Shown: positions 44,941-53,233 of the stretch, in pieces | Numbering within the stretch: position 1 is the first letter of the stretch | Layout of the letters: each line of letters opens with the position of its first letter | Assembly: GCA_963753845.1 (NCBI GenBank) | Contig: CAVWEI010000025.1 | Location: forward strand, 65,069 to 129,068 | DNA length: 64,000 nt | Direction: 5' to 3' | From: Thiosocius sp963753845 | GTDB lineage: Bacteria; Pseudomonadota; Gammaproteobacteria; Chromatiales; Chromatiaceae | Position numbers and translations under genes: made by a program | Notes under the pieces: model-generated | The model's database searches: none | Seen by the model: the letters and a program-made list of their open reading frames with translations, nothing else | Told to the model about the DNA's origin: nothing

Positions 44941-46582
44941 CGAAAATCTCCTTTACGGGTATCTTGAAACCGGCGGCCTTCCGGGGGTCCGTTTCGAGCA
45001 CGCGCTCGATCAGGAAACGGGCGCGCAGGAACATGCTGCGGGCCAGTGATTTGTCGAGGATGAAGCGTGTGGACGTCGCAAAAGATCGGGCGAGGCCCAG
45101 TGCCAGACGCAACTCGAAGCTGGGGTCGTCCATCTTGTCGGCATAGCGCCGCGCGATGCGATAGAAATCCCTGGCAAGCGTCATGATCCGCTGACGCAGC
45201 TGTGCATCGAGGATCTGCAGGCGGTAGTTGGAGACCATGAACACGGACACATCCTGCACGTAATCCATGTAGCAGGAGCGATGCAAGTCAATGAAGTTGA
45301 TCCTTTTTTCCATCGGGTCATAGATGATGTTGTCGACATTGAAGTCGCCATGGATATAGACCGAGAAGGGGGCCTTGAGGGACTTTTCGTAATCACCGGC
45401 CTGTTTCACCAGTGAATCGAACGAAGCGATGTCGAGCCCACAGACCTTGCTCGGACCCTGTCGGAACTCGGGGTGGATCTTGTAAACATCGTCCATGCGT
45501 TTCTCGAGCTGCTGCATGAAGCGGGCGGATACCGGTTTTCCGGTGTTTGTCTCGCGCCACACGGATTTGAGCGTCTTGCCCAGTTGACCGAGGGTCTCTT
45601 TAAGCAGTCCCGCGGATTCGTTCAACAGGATCTGCTCGAACGTGAGGCCGGGAAGATGCTCGATCAGCAGTGCGGCGGACTGGCCGCTCTTTTTGTACGA
45701 AAGGATCTTTGGCGCCAGGCCGGGGTAGATGTCATGCCAGCTCTCAACGCCCTGGCGCTCCTCTTTGAGCTTGCTTTTCTGACCATCCTTGAAGATCGCG
45801 ACATAGGCGTCGTCCTTCCCGTCTGACGCGCTGATGGCAGAGATGGCGCTGCCTGATCGGGTATCCGCGATCCTCTGCACCTGCACGTCGACAAAGTCGT
45901 CGTCGGTATCGAGGGTTTCAACGGAAGCCTGCAGTGAGTGGTAGCGTTCCAGGTTGACGGGCTGTCCGAGGTTTGCGGAGATGATCGACTCGCTGATATT
46001 GAGCAGGGCATCCCCCATCTGTTCGACACTGTGGGCGACGAATAGCGCGCTGGTCAGCTCCTCGGTGTTTTTTCTCTTTTTCAGGGCCCTGACGTAGCGT
46101 TTCAGCAACCGCTTGTAGTCGCGGTCCAGTTTTGCCTCGATCTGACCGATTCGCAGCGCCAGGCGGGTATCGTTTTCCTTCAGCGCGGGCTTTAGCAGCT
46201 CGACGCCGCGCCGCACACGCCCGAGCATGGCTCCATAGGCCTTCGGCTGCATGAATGTCAGGTCAGTCAGATAGTCCATCTGCTTGATGCAGTCCCGGCA
46301 GAGTTCGGTGATCCGATCCAGATCCGTGGCGATGGACTCCAATCCTCGCAGCATCAGGGTCTCCGAATCTCCGCCCTTCTTGCATTGCGCAAGCCTTTTC
46401 ACGCAGCTGGTGTGTATGCGCAACTTGAGATTGTAGGCATAACCGCTGCGATCGAGGATGCGTCGGGCAATGGCCGCCGACGGATTCTTGAAGAAGCTCT
46501 GAAGGTTGGCCAGCTGAGAATCAACCTCGACACTCAGGAAGCGCAGGTTGTCGGTGATGCTCTTAGGGAGCTGCTTGGTCAT
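44933..46582 (-). CDS. PhoU-like domain fused to an APH-type kinase domain
   Basis: 549 residues from ATG 46582; the frame extends further upstream inside the Nudix gene. Residues 1-240 form helical PhoU-like repeats with metal-type motifs (IATDLDRITELCRDC; HSVEQMGDALLNISESI). Residues about 290-549 are an aminoglycoside-phosphotransferase/kinase fold: AALLIEHLPGLTFEQILLN, the catalytic loop YIHGDFNVDNIIYD (His411), and the metal Asp in INFIDLHRSCYMDYVQDVSV, followed by a helical C-terminus (RSFATSTRFILDKSLARSMF). It probably phosphorylates a small molecule or protein, with the PhoU-like part as regulator. It overlaps the Nudix gene by 20 nt and the ATP-grasp gene by 8 nt. Confidence 0.83.
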   Translation of the reverse strand: MTKQLPKSITDNLRFLSVEVDSQLANLQSFFKNPSAAIARRILDRSGYAYNLKLRIHTSCVKRLAQCKKGGDSETLMLRGLESIATDLDRITELCRDCIKQMDYLTDLTFMQPKAYGAMLGRVRRGVELLKPALKENDTRLALRIGQIEAKLDRDYKRLLKRYVRALKKRKNTEELTSALFVAHSVEQMGDALLNISESIISANLGQPVNLERYHSLQASVETLDTDDDFVDVQVQRIADTRSGSAISAISASDGKDDAYVAIFKDGQKSKLKEERQGVESWHDIYPGLAPKILSYKKSGQSAALLIEHLPGLTFEQILLNESAGLLKETLGQLGKTLKSVWRETNTGKPVSARFMQQLEKRMDDVYKIHPEFRQGPSKVCGLDIASFDSLVKQAGDYEKSLKAPFSVYIHGDFNVDNIIYDPMEKRINFIDLHRSCYMDYVQDVSVFMVSNYRLQILDAQLRQRIMTLARDFYRIARRYADKMDDPSFELRLALGLARSFATSTRFILDKSLARSMFLRARFLIERVLETDPRKAAGFKIPVKEIFVG

Positions 46583-47060
46583 GGAAGGTTCCCAGGTAAA
46601 AGGGCCTGCCCGGAGGATCCTGGCGCTGGGGAATGCAGGTCGAGAGAAATTGCGGAAACAGCGGCATCTGCGGCACTTCATCCAGGCCGGTCCAGATCAC
46701 CTCGACCTGATGCCTGTCGGGGTGATGACCATTGCGAGGGGAATAGTCGTCGGGAACGCTGCAGCGGAAAAGGAACTCGACCACGTGCCGGTGCGTGGGC
46801 GGCTGGGTATCCCGCAATTTGAAGAAATCCGCTACGTGGATCAGGTCGCCGACTTCGACCGTGGTCCCGATCTCCTCCATGCACTCGCGCTCGAGTGCCT
46901 CCTGCAGGGGCTCGCCCGGATCTTGCGCGCCACCGGGCAGGGCGAAGCGCTCGGGACGTCCGCCACCCTCTTTCCTGAGCAGCAGGATCTTGTCCTGCCG
47001 AATAATCAGGGCACGCGCTGCATTCCGAATGTCAGGTGCAAGTTCCACCATGTTTCCCAT
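46563..47060 (-). CDS. Nudix hydrolase
   Basis: 165 residues. The full Nudix box is present: GAQDPGEPLQEALERECMEE then IG fits GX5EX7REUXEEXGU with no substitution. Around it are ARALIIRQDKILLLRKE, FALPGGAQDPGE and THRHVVEFLFRC. It hydrolyses a nucleoside diphosphate linked to some moiety; the specificity is not readable. It appears to be the first gene of the tight GAK-type operon, and its end overlaps the PhoU-kinase fusion start. It is distinct from the SixA-fused Nudix domain four genes later. Confidence 0.87.
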   Translation of the reverse strand: MGNMVELAPDIRNAARALIIRQDKILLLRKEGGGRPERFALPGGAQDPGEPLQEALERECMEEIGTTVEVGDLIHVADFFKLRDTQPPTHRHVVEFLFRCSVPDDYSPRNGHHPDRHQVEVIWTGLDEVPQMPLFPQFLSTCIPQRQDPPGRPFYLGTFHDQAAP

Positions 47061-47212
47061 TCATCGGTGTGCTGTTGAACGCCCCATCCTATCTCTTTTG
47101 CGCGGTACCAGGGCAGTTTCGTCGCTTGTCCACGAAAGTGGCGGCCGAGTATTTCTTGCACCACCTGATTCACGCACGATTATCAAGCAACTCCCCGAAC
47201 TGGGTCACAGTC

Positions 47213-47449
47213 TCAGTCTTCACCGATCACACGTTCTTCACGCGGCGCACTGAGCAGTTTTTCCGCCTCGGCCTGATTCTTTGCAAAGATCAGTCGGCAG
47301 TCGCGCGCACTGCCCTCGGCCTTGAGTCTTGCGCGCTGTTCGCGTGCCAGATTGCGTGCGGCCTTGAAGTTCCCGAGAGTCTCGAGGTGTTCGAGCGATT
47401 TCCGGTTTCTGTCGCTATCCTGAGTTATGTAATAAACGAAGTAGGGCAT
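47213..47449 (-). CDS. Small conserved-looking protein of unknown function
   Basis: 78 residues, starting MPYFVYYITQDSDRNRKSLEHLETL, then a basic helix (FKAARNLAREQRARLKAEG) and a short strand-helix end (RLIFAKNQAEAEKLLS). No signal peptide or membrane segment. The composition and clear codon bias suggest a real gene. I do not recognise a named family. It is 152 nt upstream of the GAK Nudix gene on the same strand, and may belong to that cluster. Confidence 0.6.
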   Translation of the reverse strand: MPYFVYYITQDSDRNRKSLEHLETLGNFKAARNLAREQRARLKAEGSARDCRLIFAKNQAEAEKLLSAPREERVIGED

Positions 47450-47573
47450 TGCAGCGTTGTTCCCGTGTCCTCAATCAGCGACGAGTTTACATCAGCGACA
47501 CTGCTGCGCCGAAGTGCTTTAACCGCACGACGGCCGGGGATTGCGGGCCCGAAGACAGGTCGAAAACAATTTT

Positions 47574-48041
47574 TTAGCGCCCGGCCCCGGGCGCGGCCTG
47601 TTTTGCGGACATCAGGTTGTGCAGGTGTTCCCGCAGCTGCTGTTCGCGCTGCTCGAACAGCAGGGTGATAGCCCCTGTCCGCAGCGAGGGCCCAAGGCCA
47701 TCCCCGCGTATTCCCAGGCTCAGATCGAGCAAGGCGACCTCCTGTTGAAAAAAGGCCTGCCACGCATTGACGTTGCGGTCGAAAACAAGACGTTGGGGGG
47801 TATCCAGACGTGCCCGGATCTCCGCCGACAGTTGTTCGATACTTTTCTTCAGTACAGCCTGCTGCCGCTTTTCGCATGCGCCAATGGCCGCCGGACTGCT
47901 CGCCGATGCAATGCAGTCGCGCAGCGCATTCGTTGTCGGCCGGGGGGTGGGGGCGGACGCCGCGGCAACCGCCAGCGGGAGCAGCAGAAAGGCCGTGGAC
48001 GCTTTGCACCATCGGTTTCGCTTGGTTAATCTTGCAGCCAC
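47574..48041 (-). CDS. LprI-like (DUF1311) secreted protein
   Basis: 155 residues from GTG 48041, preceded by AGGTGA; the frame is open further up without a better start. A signal peptide (KASTAFLLLPLAVAAASA) leads to a four-Cys helical domain: LRDCIASASSPAAIGACEKR, QLSAEIRARLDTPQRLVFDR, NAWQAFFQQEVALLD. This is the lysozyme-inhibitor LprI-N-terminal (DUF1311) type. Its start is only 22 nt from the divergent psiE start, so the two share a promoter region. Confidence 0.72.
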   Translation of the reverse strand: MAARLTKRNRWCKASTAFLLLPLAVAAASAPTPRPTTNALRDCIASASSPAAIGACEKRQQAVLKKSIEQLSAEIRARLDTPQRLVFDRNVNAWQAFFQQEVALLDLSLGIRGDGLGPSLRTGAITLLFEQREQQLREHLHNLMSAKQAAPGAGR

Positions 48042-48063
48042 TGATTCACCTGGATCCCCGGTT

Positions 48064-48480
48064 ATGCCCGAACATCTCATCGACAAGAAACTCGTTAATC
48101 TGGGTAACAGGTTGTTCGAGGCCTTCCATGTATTCGGCCTGTTCGTGATTGGTGCAGCCATTCTCTGGGCTTCCTGGGTGGAGGTGTTCGAGATCATCTC
48201 GCACGGCGGCCCAGGGATCAAAGATGTCTTGCTCTTGTTCATCTATCTGGAATTGGGGGCCATGGTCGGCATCTACTTTCAGACCAAGCGTCTGCCGGTA
48301 CGCTACCTTATCTATATAGCGGTCACGGCACTGACCCGGGTGCTGGCGATCGATATCAAGACGATGTCCGATACTCACATGATTACTCTCACGAGTGCGA
48401 TTCTGATCCTGTGCGTGGCGGTGCTGGTGTTGCGGATCGGCAGCACCCGGTTCAACGAGGACGACGGGATAGAGAAATAA
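48064..48480 (+). CDS. psiE: Phosphate-starvation-inducible PsiE-like membrane protein
   Basis: 138 residues from ATG 48064. Four predicted membrane helices (FHVFGLFVIGAAILWASW; VLLLFIYLELGAMVGIYF; RYLIYIAVTALTRVLAI; ITLTSAILILCVAVLVL) and the charged loop FQTKRLPVRY typical of PsiE-family proteins (TKRLPVRYLIYIAxTALTR). The function is unknown; E. coli psiE is induced by phosphate limitation. It is next to the GAK cluster with its PhoU-like protein, which is suggestive but not evidence of shared regulation. No clear Pho box was seen. Confidence 0.84.
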   Translation: MPEHLIDKKLVNLGNRLFEAFHVFGLFVIGAAILWASWVEVFEIISHGGPGIKDVLLLFIYLELGAMVGIYFQTKRLPVRYLIYIAVTALTRVLAIDIKTMSDTHMITLTSAILILCVAVLVLRIGSTRFNEDDGIEK

Positions 48481-48502
48481 CCATGCAATTCAGGGTCAAC
48501 CA

Positions 48503-48859
48503 ATGATCGAATTTCCCAAGATCCAGACGGCCATCCCGAAGCGGCGATACCAGTACGGTGATTATGCCGTCACCGTGCTCGGCGAGATCGAGAGTGGTGA
48601 CGGTCGTGACTACTGCTTCGTCGCTGCGTTCGTCAAGGAGGGTGAGGCGCGACCGCGCATGTACGTCGTTTCCGAGCGACAGCCACCTGGAGAACGTGAC
48701 ATGGGCAGCCACGCGCTGCGGTTGGTCAACAGTGCCATGGACGAGGTCATGGATGTGAATGACCGGTGGTCGCGTCTGGACGACTACGTCGATCAGTCAC
48801 TACAGATGGGGGCGCAGATGTTGGGCCTGGAACAGGAAATTCCCTACCAGGTCATGTAG
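48503..48859 (+). CDS. Small conserved-looking cytoplasmic protein of unknown function
   Basis: 118 residues. No signal or membrane segment. Mixed alpha/beta pattern: RYQYGDYAVTVLGEIES, YCFVAAFVKEGEARPRMYVVSE, HALRLVNSAMDEVMDVNDRW, and an acidic end (MLGLEQEIPYQVM). It starts 22 nt after psiE, so probably forms an operon with it. I do not recognise the family. Confidence 0.7.
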   Translation: MIEFPKIQTAIPKRRYQYGDYAVTVLGEIESGDGRDYCFVAAFVKEGEARPRMYVVSERQPPGERDMGSHALRLVNSAMDEVMDVNDRWSRLDDYVDQSLQMGAQMLGLEQEIPYQVM

Positions 48860-48959
48860 ACCCGGATAGCCGCGCCACCGTGCCGTATCCCGCATTTTTG
48901 GGCGAAACTGTTTCCTTAAGTCACTCTGTCTGCAGCCGCTAACTTCCCTCAAGGGCCCC

Positions 48960-49928
48960 ATGTACGGGCTTTTCGGGGAGATCGAAGCGTTGTTGGGCTG
49001 GCTGAAGAAAGATTCAGAATCGTCACGTGTACTTGGGTGCGATATGTACCAGGACGGGTGCGCATTGGCGGTCGTCGATCAGGCCGATGCCGCGGGTCCA
49101 CTGATTGCGGGCGTGCGCTGGTGCCCGTTCGAGCCGGGTTCGGACAGGGTTGCGTTGGTCAGGCAGGCGGTGCGCGACCTGAACGCCCGTGGCCTGCCGG
49201 TGGTGGCGAATCTGCAGCATTCCGCCTATTCGCTGGTTCAGCTCGACGCTCCTGATCTCGGCCCGGACGAGTTGCGTGATGCCATGCGATGGCGGGTCAA
49301 GGACCTGATCGACTTTCCGGTCGAACAGGCCGTAATCGATGTGTTCAAGCTGCCACCGAGCCGCCGCCCGGGTGCCCCGGAACTGGTCTATACGGTGGTC
49401 GCCAAGTCGCATGAAGTCGAGGCGCTGGGCGGGTTTCTCGAGGCCGCCGGCCTTCAGGTCAGGGCGATCGATATCGCCGAGATGGCGATCCGTAATCTGG
49501 TCATGCATCTGGACCGGCCCGAGCGGCCACGTGCCTACCTGTATCTGCAGCCGGGTGAGACCATCATCGAGATAGCAGACGGTCCGCAGGTCTATCTGAG
49601 CCGCCGCGTCCTGCAGGACTTCAACCTCGATGCCGATGGGGACCTGCTTCAGGTCCAGATGGAGAACCTGGCCCTCGAGGTCCAGCGTTCACTCGACTAT
49701 TTCGAGAGCCAGTACGCGCTTGGTGCCGCGGACCAGCTATCGGTCATCGTATGCAACGACAACCTTTATCAGGCCTTCAGCACCGTTGCCGGCGCATTTC
49801 TCACTGTACATACAGAACGTTTCGGACTTTCCACCCTGGCCGCCGCGGACGGCGTGGACCTCGCCGTACTCGGGCGGGGGATAACGGCGGTGGGGGCTGC
49901 GATGCGGGGCGTGCCATGGGCGGCTTAG
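48960..49928 (+). CDS. mshI: MSHA biogenesis protein MshI (PilM-like)
   Basis: 322 residues with the actin/PilM-like fold: GCDMYQDGCALAVVD, ANLQHSAYSLVQLDAPD, DAMRWRVKDLIDFPVEQAVID (the RWxVKDLIDF box of MshI), AIDIAEMAIRNL, YLYLQPGETIIEIADG, and ALEVQRSLDYFESQYA. It is cytoplasmic and acts with the PilN-like partner that follows. It starts the MSHA-type assembly operon, about 100 nt after the unknown gene. Overlaps the next gene by 13 nt. Confidence 0.86.
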   Translation: MYGLFGEIEALLGWLKKDSESSRVLGCDMYQDGCALAVVDQADAAGPLIAGVRWCPFEPGSDRVALVRQAVRDLNARGLPVVANLQHSAYSLVQLDAPDLGPDELRDAMRWRVKDLIDFPVEQAVIDVFKLPPSRRPGAPELVYTVVAKSHEVEALGGFLEAAGLQVRAIDIAEMAIRNLVMHLDRPERPRAYLYLQPGETIIEIADGPQVYLSRRVLQDFNLDADGDLLQVQMENLALEVQRSLDYFESQYALGAADQLSVIVCNDNLYQAFSTVAGAFLTVHTERFGLSTLAAADGVDLAVLGRGITAVGAAMRGVPWAA

Positions 49929-50545
49929 TGCAAGAGGTCAATCTTTACCGGGGCCACGAGGCCAGAAGTGCGGTCAGCGCGGGCGGCAGACGCCTGTTTT
50001 TCTCCGCGGTAGGGGCAATGGTGGCGGTGCTGGTGTTGGCGCTGGCGGGTGAACTGTATCTGGCCGGGGTCCGCGCAGACAGGGCCTTGGTTGCCGAAAA
50101 CCTGCGTCTACACGAGGTCAAATTAGCAGATTTCAAACAAACTCTCGCAAGCCCCATGCCCGACCCCTTCCTGGAGTCGGAACTGGCCCGCCTGCGTGAG
50201 GCCCGCATCCGGATCGATGCCAACCTCGTGGCGATCGGCGAGCAGCGGGGACTCGAGAGCAATGGCTTTTCGACTTTCTTCGGTGGACTCGCACGCAACA
50301 CGCTGGAAGGCCTCTGGTTCCGAAACGTCGAAATTGCAGCCGGTGGATCTGAGCTGTTGCTCAAGGGTCAGACCACCGAACCGGCCCTGGTTCCGCGTCT
50401 TTTGCAGACACTGGCAACGGAGGACGCATTTGCCGGGCGTACCTTCCGCAAGGTGACCTTTGAACGCCGCGAACACGAGGGTGGCACATTGGTCGACTTC
50501 GAACTGCGCAGCGCGGAGTCAGAGGATGTCGATGATGCAGGCTAG
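49916..50545 (+). CDS. MSHA PilN-like inner-membrane protein (MshI2)
   Basis: 209 residues from ATG 49916 inside the end of mshI. N-terminal VQEVNLYRG (the NLY motif of PilN), a membrane helix (FFSAVGAMVAVLVLALAGELYL, about 28-49), a coiled coil, and a ferredoxin-like periplasmic part (GFSTFFGGLARNTLEGLWF, GSELLLKGQTTEPALVPRLLQ, TFRKVTFERRE). It pairs with MshI and MshJ in the inner-membrane alignment complex. Overlaps the mshJ start. Confidence 0.82.
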   Translation: MGGLVQEVNLYRGHEARSAVSAGGRRLFFSAVGAMVAVLVLALAGELYLAGVRADRALVAENLRLHEVKLADFKQTLASPMPDPFLESELARLREARIRIDANLVAIGEQRGLESNGFSTFFGGLARNTLEGLWFRNVEIAAGGSELLLKGQTTEPALVPRLLQTLATEDAFAGRTFRKVTFERREHEGGTLVDFELRSAESEDVDDAG

Positions 50546-51199
50546 ATGGCAGCAGTGGCTTGAGAAATTCGCCAGGCTGAGCGCGCGGGAGCGTGCCCTG
50601 ATACTGCTCGCGATTTTTGCAGTGACCTACCAGTGGCTGACCTGGTGATACTCGACCGGCAGTTTCAGCAAATCCAAAAACTCAACGATGCGATAGCACA
50701 GGACAATCGCGCGATCGTCGATCTGAACAATGAGCTCAATGAGCTCGCGACCCGTGTGCAGGATGACCCGAACAGGAAGATGCGCGATCAGATAAAGATC
50801 GCACGCGCGGATCTGGATGCACTGCAATCTCGCCTTGTGGCGGCCACCGGCGAGCTGATCTCGCCCCAGGATATGGCGCGTTTCCTCGAAGAGCTTCTGG
50901 TGCAGGAAAGCGAGCTCACTATGCTTCGCCTGCAGACCCTGGATGCCAAGCCATTGCTGGTTGCGCAGTCGGATGAGGGAAAAGCCGCTTCTCCGGAGCC
51001 GGCGTTGCACCGGCATGGATTTGCCATCGAATTCTCGGGTGGATACCTGGCCACGCTGCGATATCTGGAGTCGCTGGAGAAACTGCCCTGGCGCTTCTTC
51101 TGGGACAGCGTGAGCTACGAGGTCCTGGATTATCCGAAAAGCGTGGTGCGCCTGAAGCTGCATACCCTGAGTCTGTCGGAGGACTGGATCGGTGTCTGA
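50532..51199 (+). pseudogene. mshJ: MSHA biogenesis protein MshJ (PilO-like), one frameshift
   Basis: The N-terminal frame (ATG 50532) reads MMQARWQQWLEKFARLSARE and the first part of the membrane helix (ALILLAIFAVTYQ), then stops at 50648. The rest continues in a frame open from 50633: VILDRQFQQIQKLNDAIAQD, coiled coil, then the PilO-like domain (FAIEFSGGYLATLRYLESLE, LPWRFFWDSVSYEVLDYP, VVRLKLHTLSLSEDWIGV). One missing base (or two extra) near 50640 explains it. Joined, it is about 222 residues, right for MshJ. As the neighbours are intact, a read error is plausible. Confidence 0.78.
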
Positions 51200-51578
51200 A
51201 ATGCCATTGATCTGTCGGGGCCTGGGCATCGCCATGGTGAGCTTGTTCCTGGCCTGGCCAGTTCGTGCGGATTCGGAACGACCCCTTTTCGATCCCACCC
51301 GGCCAGGTGGCTGGCAGGCTTCAGGTTCGGGATTGGTCGAATCCACGAAACAGCCACTGGGTGCACTCACATTGCAGGGGACTTTCAGCCAGGCCGGTGT
51401 GAGAAGCGCGATGATCAGCGGCCGGCGCGTATCCGTGGGAGACGAGATATCCGGGGCCGAGGTGATAGAAATCGACAAGCACAAAGTGACTCTGCAGATT
51501 GGTGGAGAAACCGTGGAGCTGGCATCCGTCGTGCCTGAAGTGAAGTCGCCCGCAGACGTGAAAGGGGATGGCAGATGA
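51192..51578 (+). CDS. mshK: MSHA biogenesis protein MshK
   Basis: 128 residues from GTG 51192, overlapping the mshJ stop; ATG 51201 is the alternative. A signal peptide (ICRGLGIAMVSLFLAWPVRA) leads to the short PilP/GspC-like periplasmic domain: RPLFDPTRPGGW (the DPTRP motif of MshK), LTLQGTFSQAGVRSAMISGR, VSVGDEISGAEVIEIDKHKV. It likely contacts the MshL secretin. Overlaps the mshL start by 4 nt. Confidence 0.84.
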   Translation: MSEMPLICRGLGIAMVSLFLAWPVRADSERPLFDPTRPGGWQASGSGLVESTKQPLGALTLQGTFSQAGVRSAMISGRRVSVGDEISGAEVIEIDKHKVTLQIGGETVELASVVPEVKSPADVKGDGR

Positions 51579-53233
51579 GGTGGTTGTTGATAGTGGCGAT
51601 GCTGGTCACTGCATCCGGGTGTCTGACGACGACGGCAAAGCAGGCCACCACGGTCGACTTGATGAAGGAGTCGTTGAAACAGGCGGATGCCGATGCCACT
51701 TCACGCCGTAGCGCACCCCCCCCGGAGGTCACTGCATCCCTGATGCCGGCGATGAACATCCAGCTCGGCGGTGGACGCGCCGACATCAGGCAACGTCGTT
51801 TCGACGTGAACGTCAATGGCCTGCCGGCACGCGACTTCTTCATGGGCCTGGTGGATGGCACCAGCTACAACATGGTTGTGCATCCACAGGTCGGCGGAGA
51901 GATCTCGCTGGTCCTGAAGAATGTCACCATCCCGGAAGTGATGGCGGTGATGCGCGACGTCTACGGGTACGAATACGACCAGACGGCAAGCGGTTTCTAC
52001 GTGCTGCCGGTGCGTATGCAGACACGCATGTTCCAGGTCAACTATCTGAACATGCAGCGCAGTGGCAATACCGAAATGACGGTAAGTGGCGGCCAGATAG
52101 CCGGGGAGTCCAGTTCAAGTGACAGCGGCAGCCTGTCCGGTTCCGGCTCGTCTCCCAATTCTGTGCCCTCTTCGAAGGTGGTGACCAGGAGCGACGCGAA
52201 CTTCTGGGCCGAACTTCGCACGGCGCTCGACACCCTGATCCCTGCAGAAGGTGGCAGGTCCGTCGTGATATCGCCGCAGACCGGTGTTGTGATCGTGCGG
52301 GCTATGCCCAACGAACTACGCGAGGTCGAGAGTTTCCTGCGCACCACCCAATCCACGCTGCAACGTCAGGTGATCCTTGAGGCCAAGATCATGGAGGTCA
52401 TCCTCAATGATGGTTTCCAGTCGGGTATCAACTGGTCCAAGGTCGCGAGCCTCGGCGATGGTAAGTCCATCACGTTCGGTCAAACCGGAACGGATATTTC
52501 GAGAGGTGACGGCCTCGGCGTTGACGGTGGGGTGTTTTCGATTGCGATAGACGCAGGAAGCTTCACTGCCTTCATCCAGCTTCTGGAGACTCAGGGCAAT
52601 GTGCAGATCCTTTCGAGTCCGCGGGTGGCCACCCTCAACAACCAGAAGGCCGTGATCAAGGTCGGCCAGGACGAGTACTTCATCACCGATGTGTCGACCA
52701 CGGCGACGACCGGTGACAACCCCCTGGTATCACCGAACGTCACGTTGACACCCTTCTTTTCCGGTATAGCACTGGATGTCACGCCACAGATCGACAATCG
52801 GGGCGGGGTGACACTGCATGTGCATCCCTCGATAAGCGATGTGCAGGATCAGAACAAGACCTTCTCTATCAACGGTCAGCTCCAGAGCCTGCCGACGGCA
52901 CAGTCGACGGTCCGTGAGTCAGACAGCATCGTTTATGCCGTCAGCGGTCAGATCGTCGTTATCGGAGGCCTGATGCAGGAGACGGCTACCGAGGACATCC
53001 AGGCACCGCCGGTCCTGGGGGATATCCCGTTCCTCGGTGCCGCCTTCAGGCAGACCAAACAGCAGTCCAGAAAAAGCGAGCTGGTGATTCTTCTCAAGCC
53101 CCTGGTCGTCGATGGTCCCGGTGCCTGGTCAGGACCCATAGCACAGTCGGAGCGCGCCCTGGATCGACTGGATCGTGGTTTCCACTACGGTGGCAAGAGC
53201 GAAGTGTTCGGCAGCAAGGCGGAGAAGCAGTGA
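51575..53233 (+). CDS. mshL: MSHA secretin MshL
   Basis: 552 residues. Lipoprotein signal (WLLIVAMLVTASGC). N-terminal secretin domains: RFDVNVNGLPARDFFMGLVD and LVLKNVTIPEVMAVMRDVYG, then a Ser/Gly-rich linker (SSSSDSGSLSGSGSSPNS), N1-like RSVVISPQTGVVIVRAMPNE, and the C-terminal pore domain (QVILEAKIMEVILNDGFQSG; VQILSSPRVATLNNQKAVIK; VVIGGLMQETATEDIQAPP; SELVILLKPLVV). Outer-membrane channel for the MSHA-type pilus. The MshL class is shorter than GspD (746 here). Confidence 0.9.
   Translation: MRWLLIVAMLVTASGCLTTTAKQATTVDLMKESLKQADADATSRRSAPPPEVTASLMPAMNIQLGGGRADIRQRRFDVNVNGLPARDFFMGLVDGTSYNMVVHPQVGGEISLVLKNVTIPEVMAVMRDVYGYEYDQTASGFYVLPVRMQTRMFQVNYLNMQRSGNTEMTVSGGQIAGESSSSDSGSLSGSGSSPNSVPSSKVVTRSDANFWAELRTALDTLIPAEGGRSVVISPQTGVVIVRAMPNELREVESFLRTTQSTLQRQVILEAKIMEVILNDGFQSGINWSKVASLGDGKSITFGQTGTDISRGDGLGVDGGVFSIAIDAGSFTAFIQLLETQGNVQILSSPRVATLNNQKAVIKVGQDEYFITDVSTTATTGDNPLVSPNVTLTPFFSGIALDVTPQIDNRGGVTLHVHPSISDVQDQNKTFSINGQLQSLPTAQSTVRESDSIVYAVSGQIVVIGGLMQETATEDIQAPPVLGDIPFLGAAFRQTKQQSRKSELVILLKPLVVDGPGAWSGPIAQSERALDRLDRGFHYGGKSEVFGSKAEKQ

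Noticed and set aside
39569..47060. The GAK-type operon as a phage-defence or toxin system
   Set aside because: No nuclease, reverse transcriptase, membrane-effector or integrase genes; enzyme content looks metabolic.
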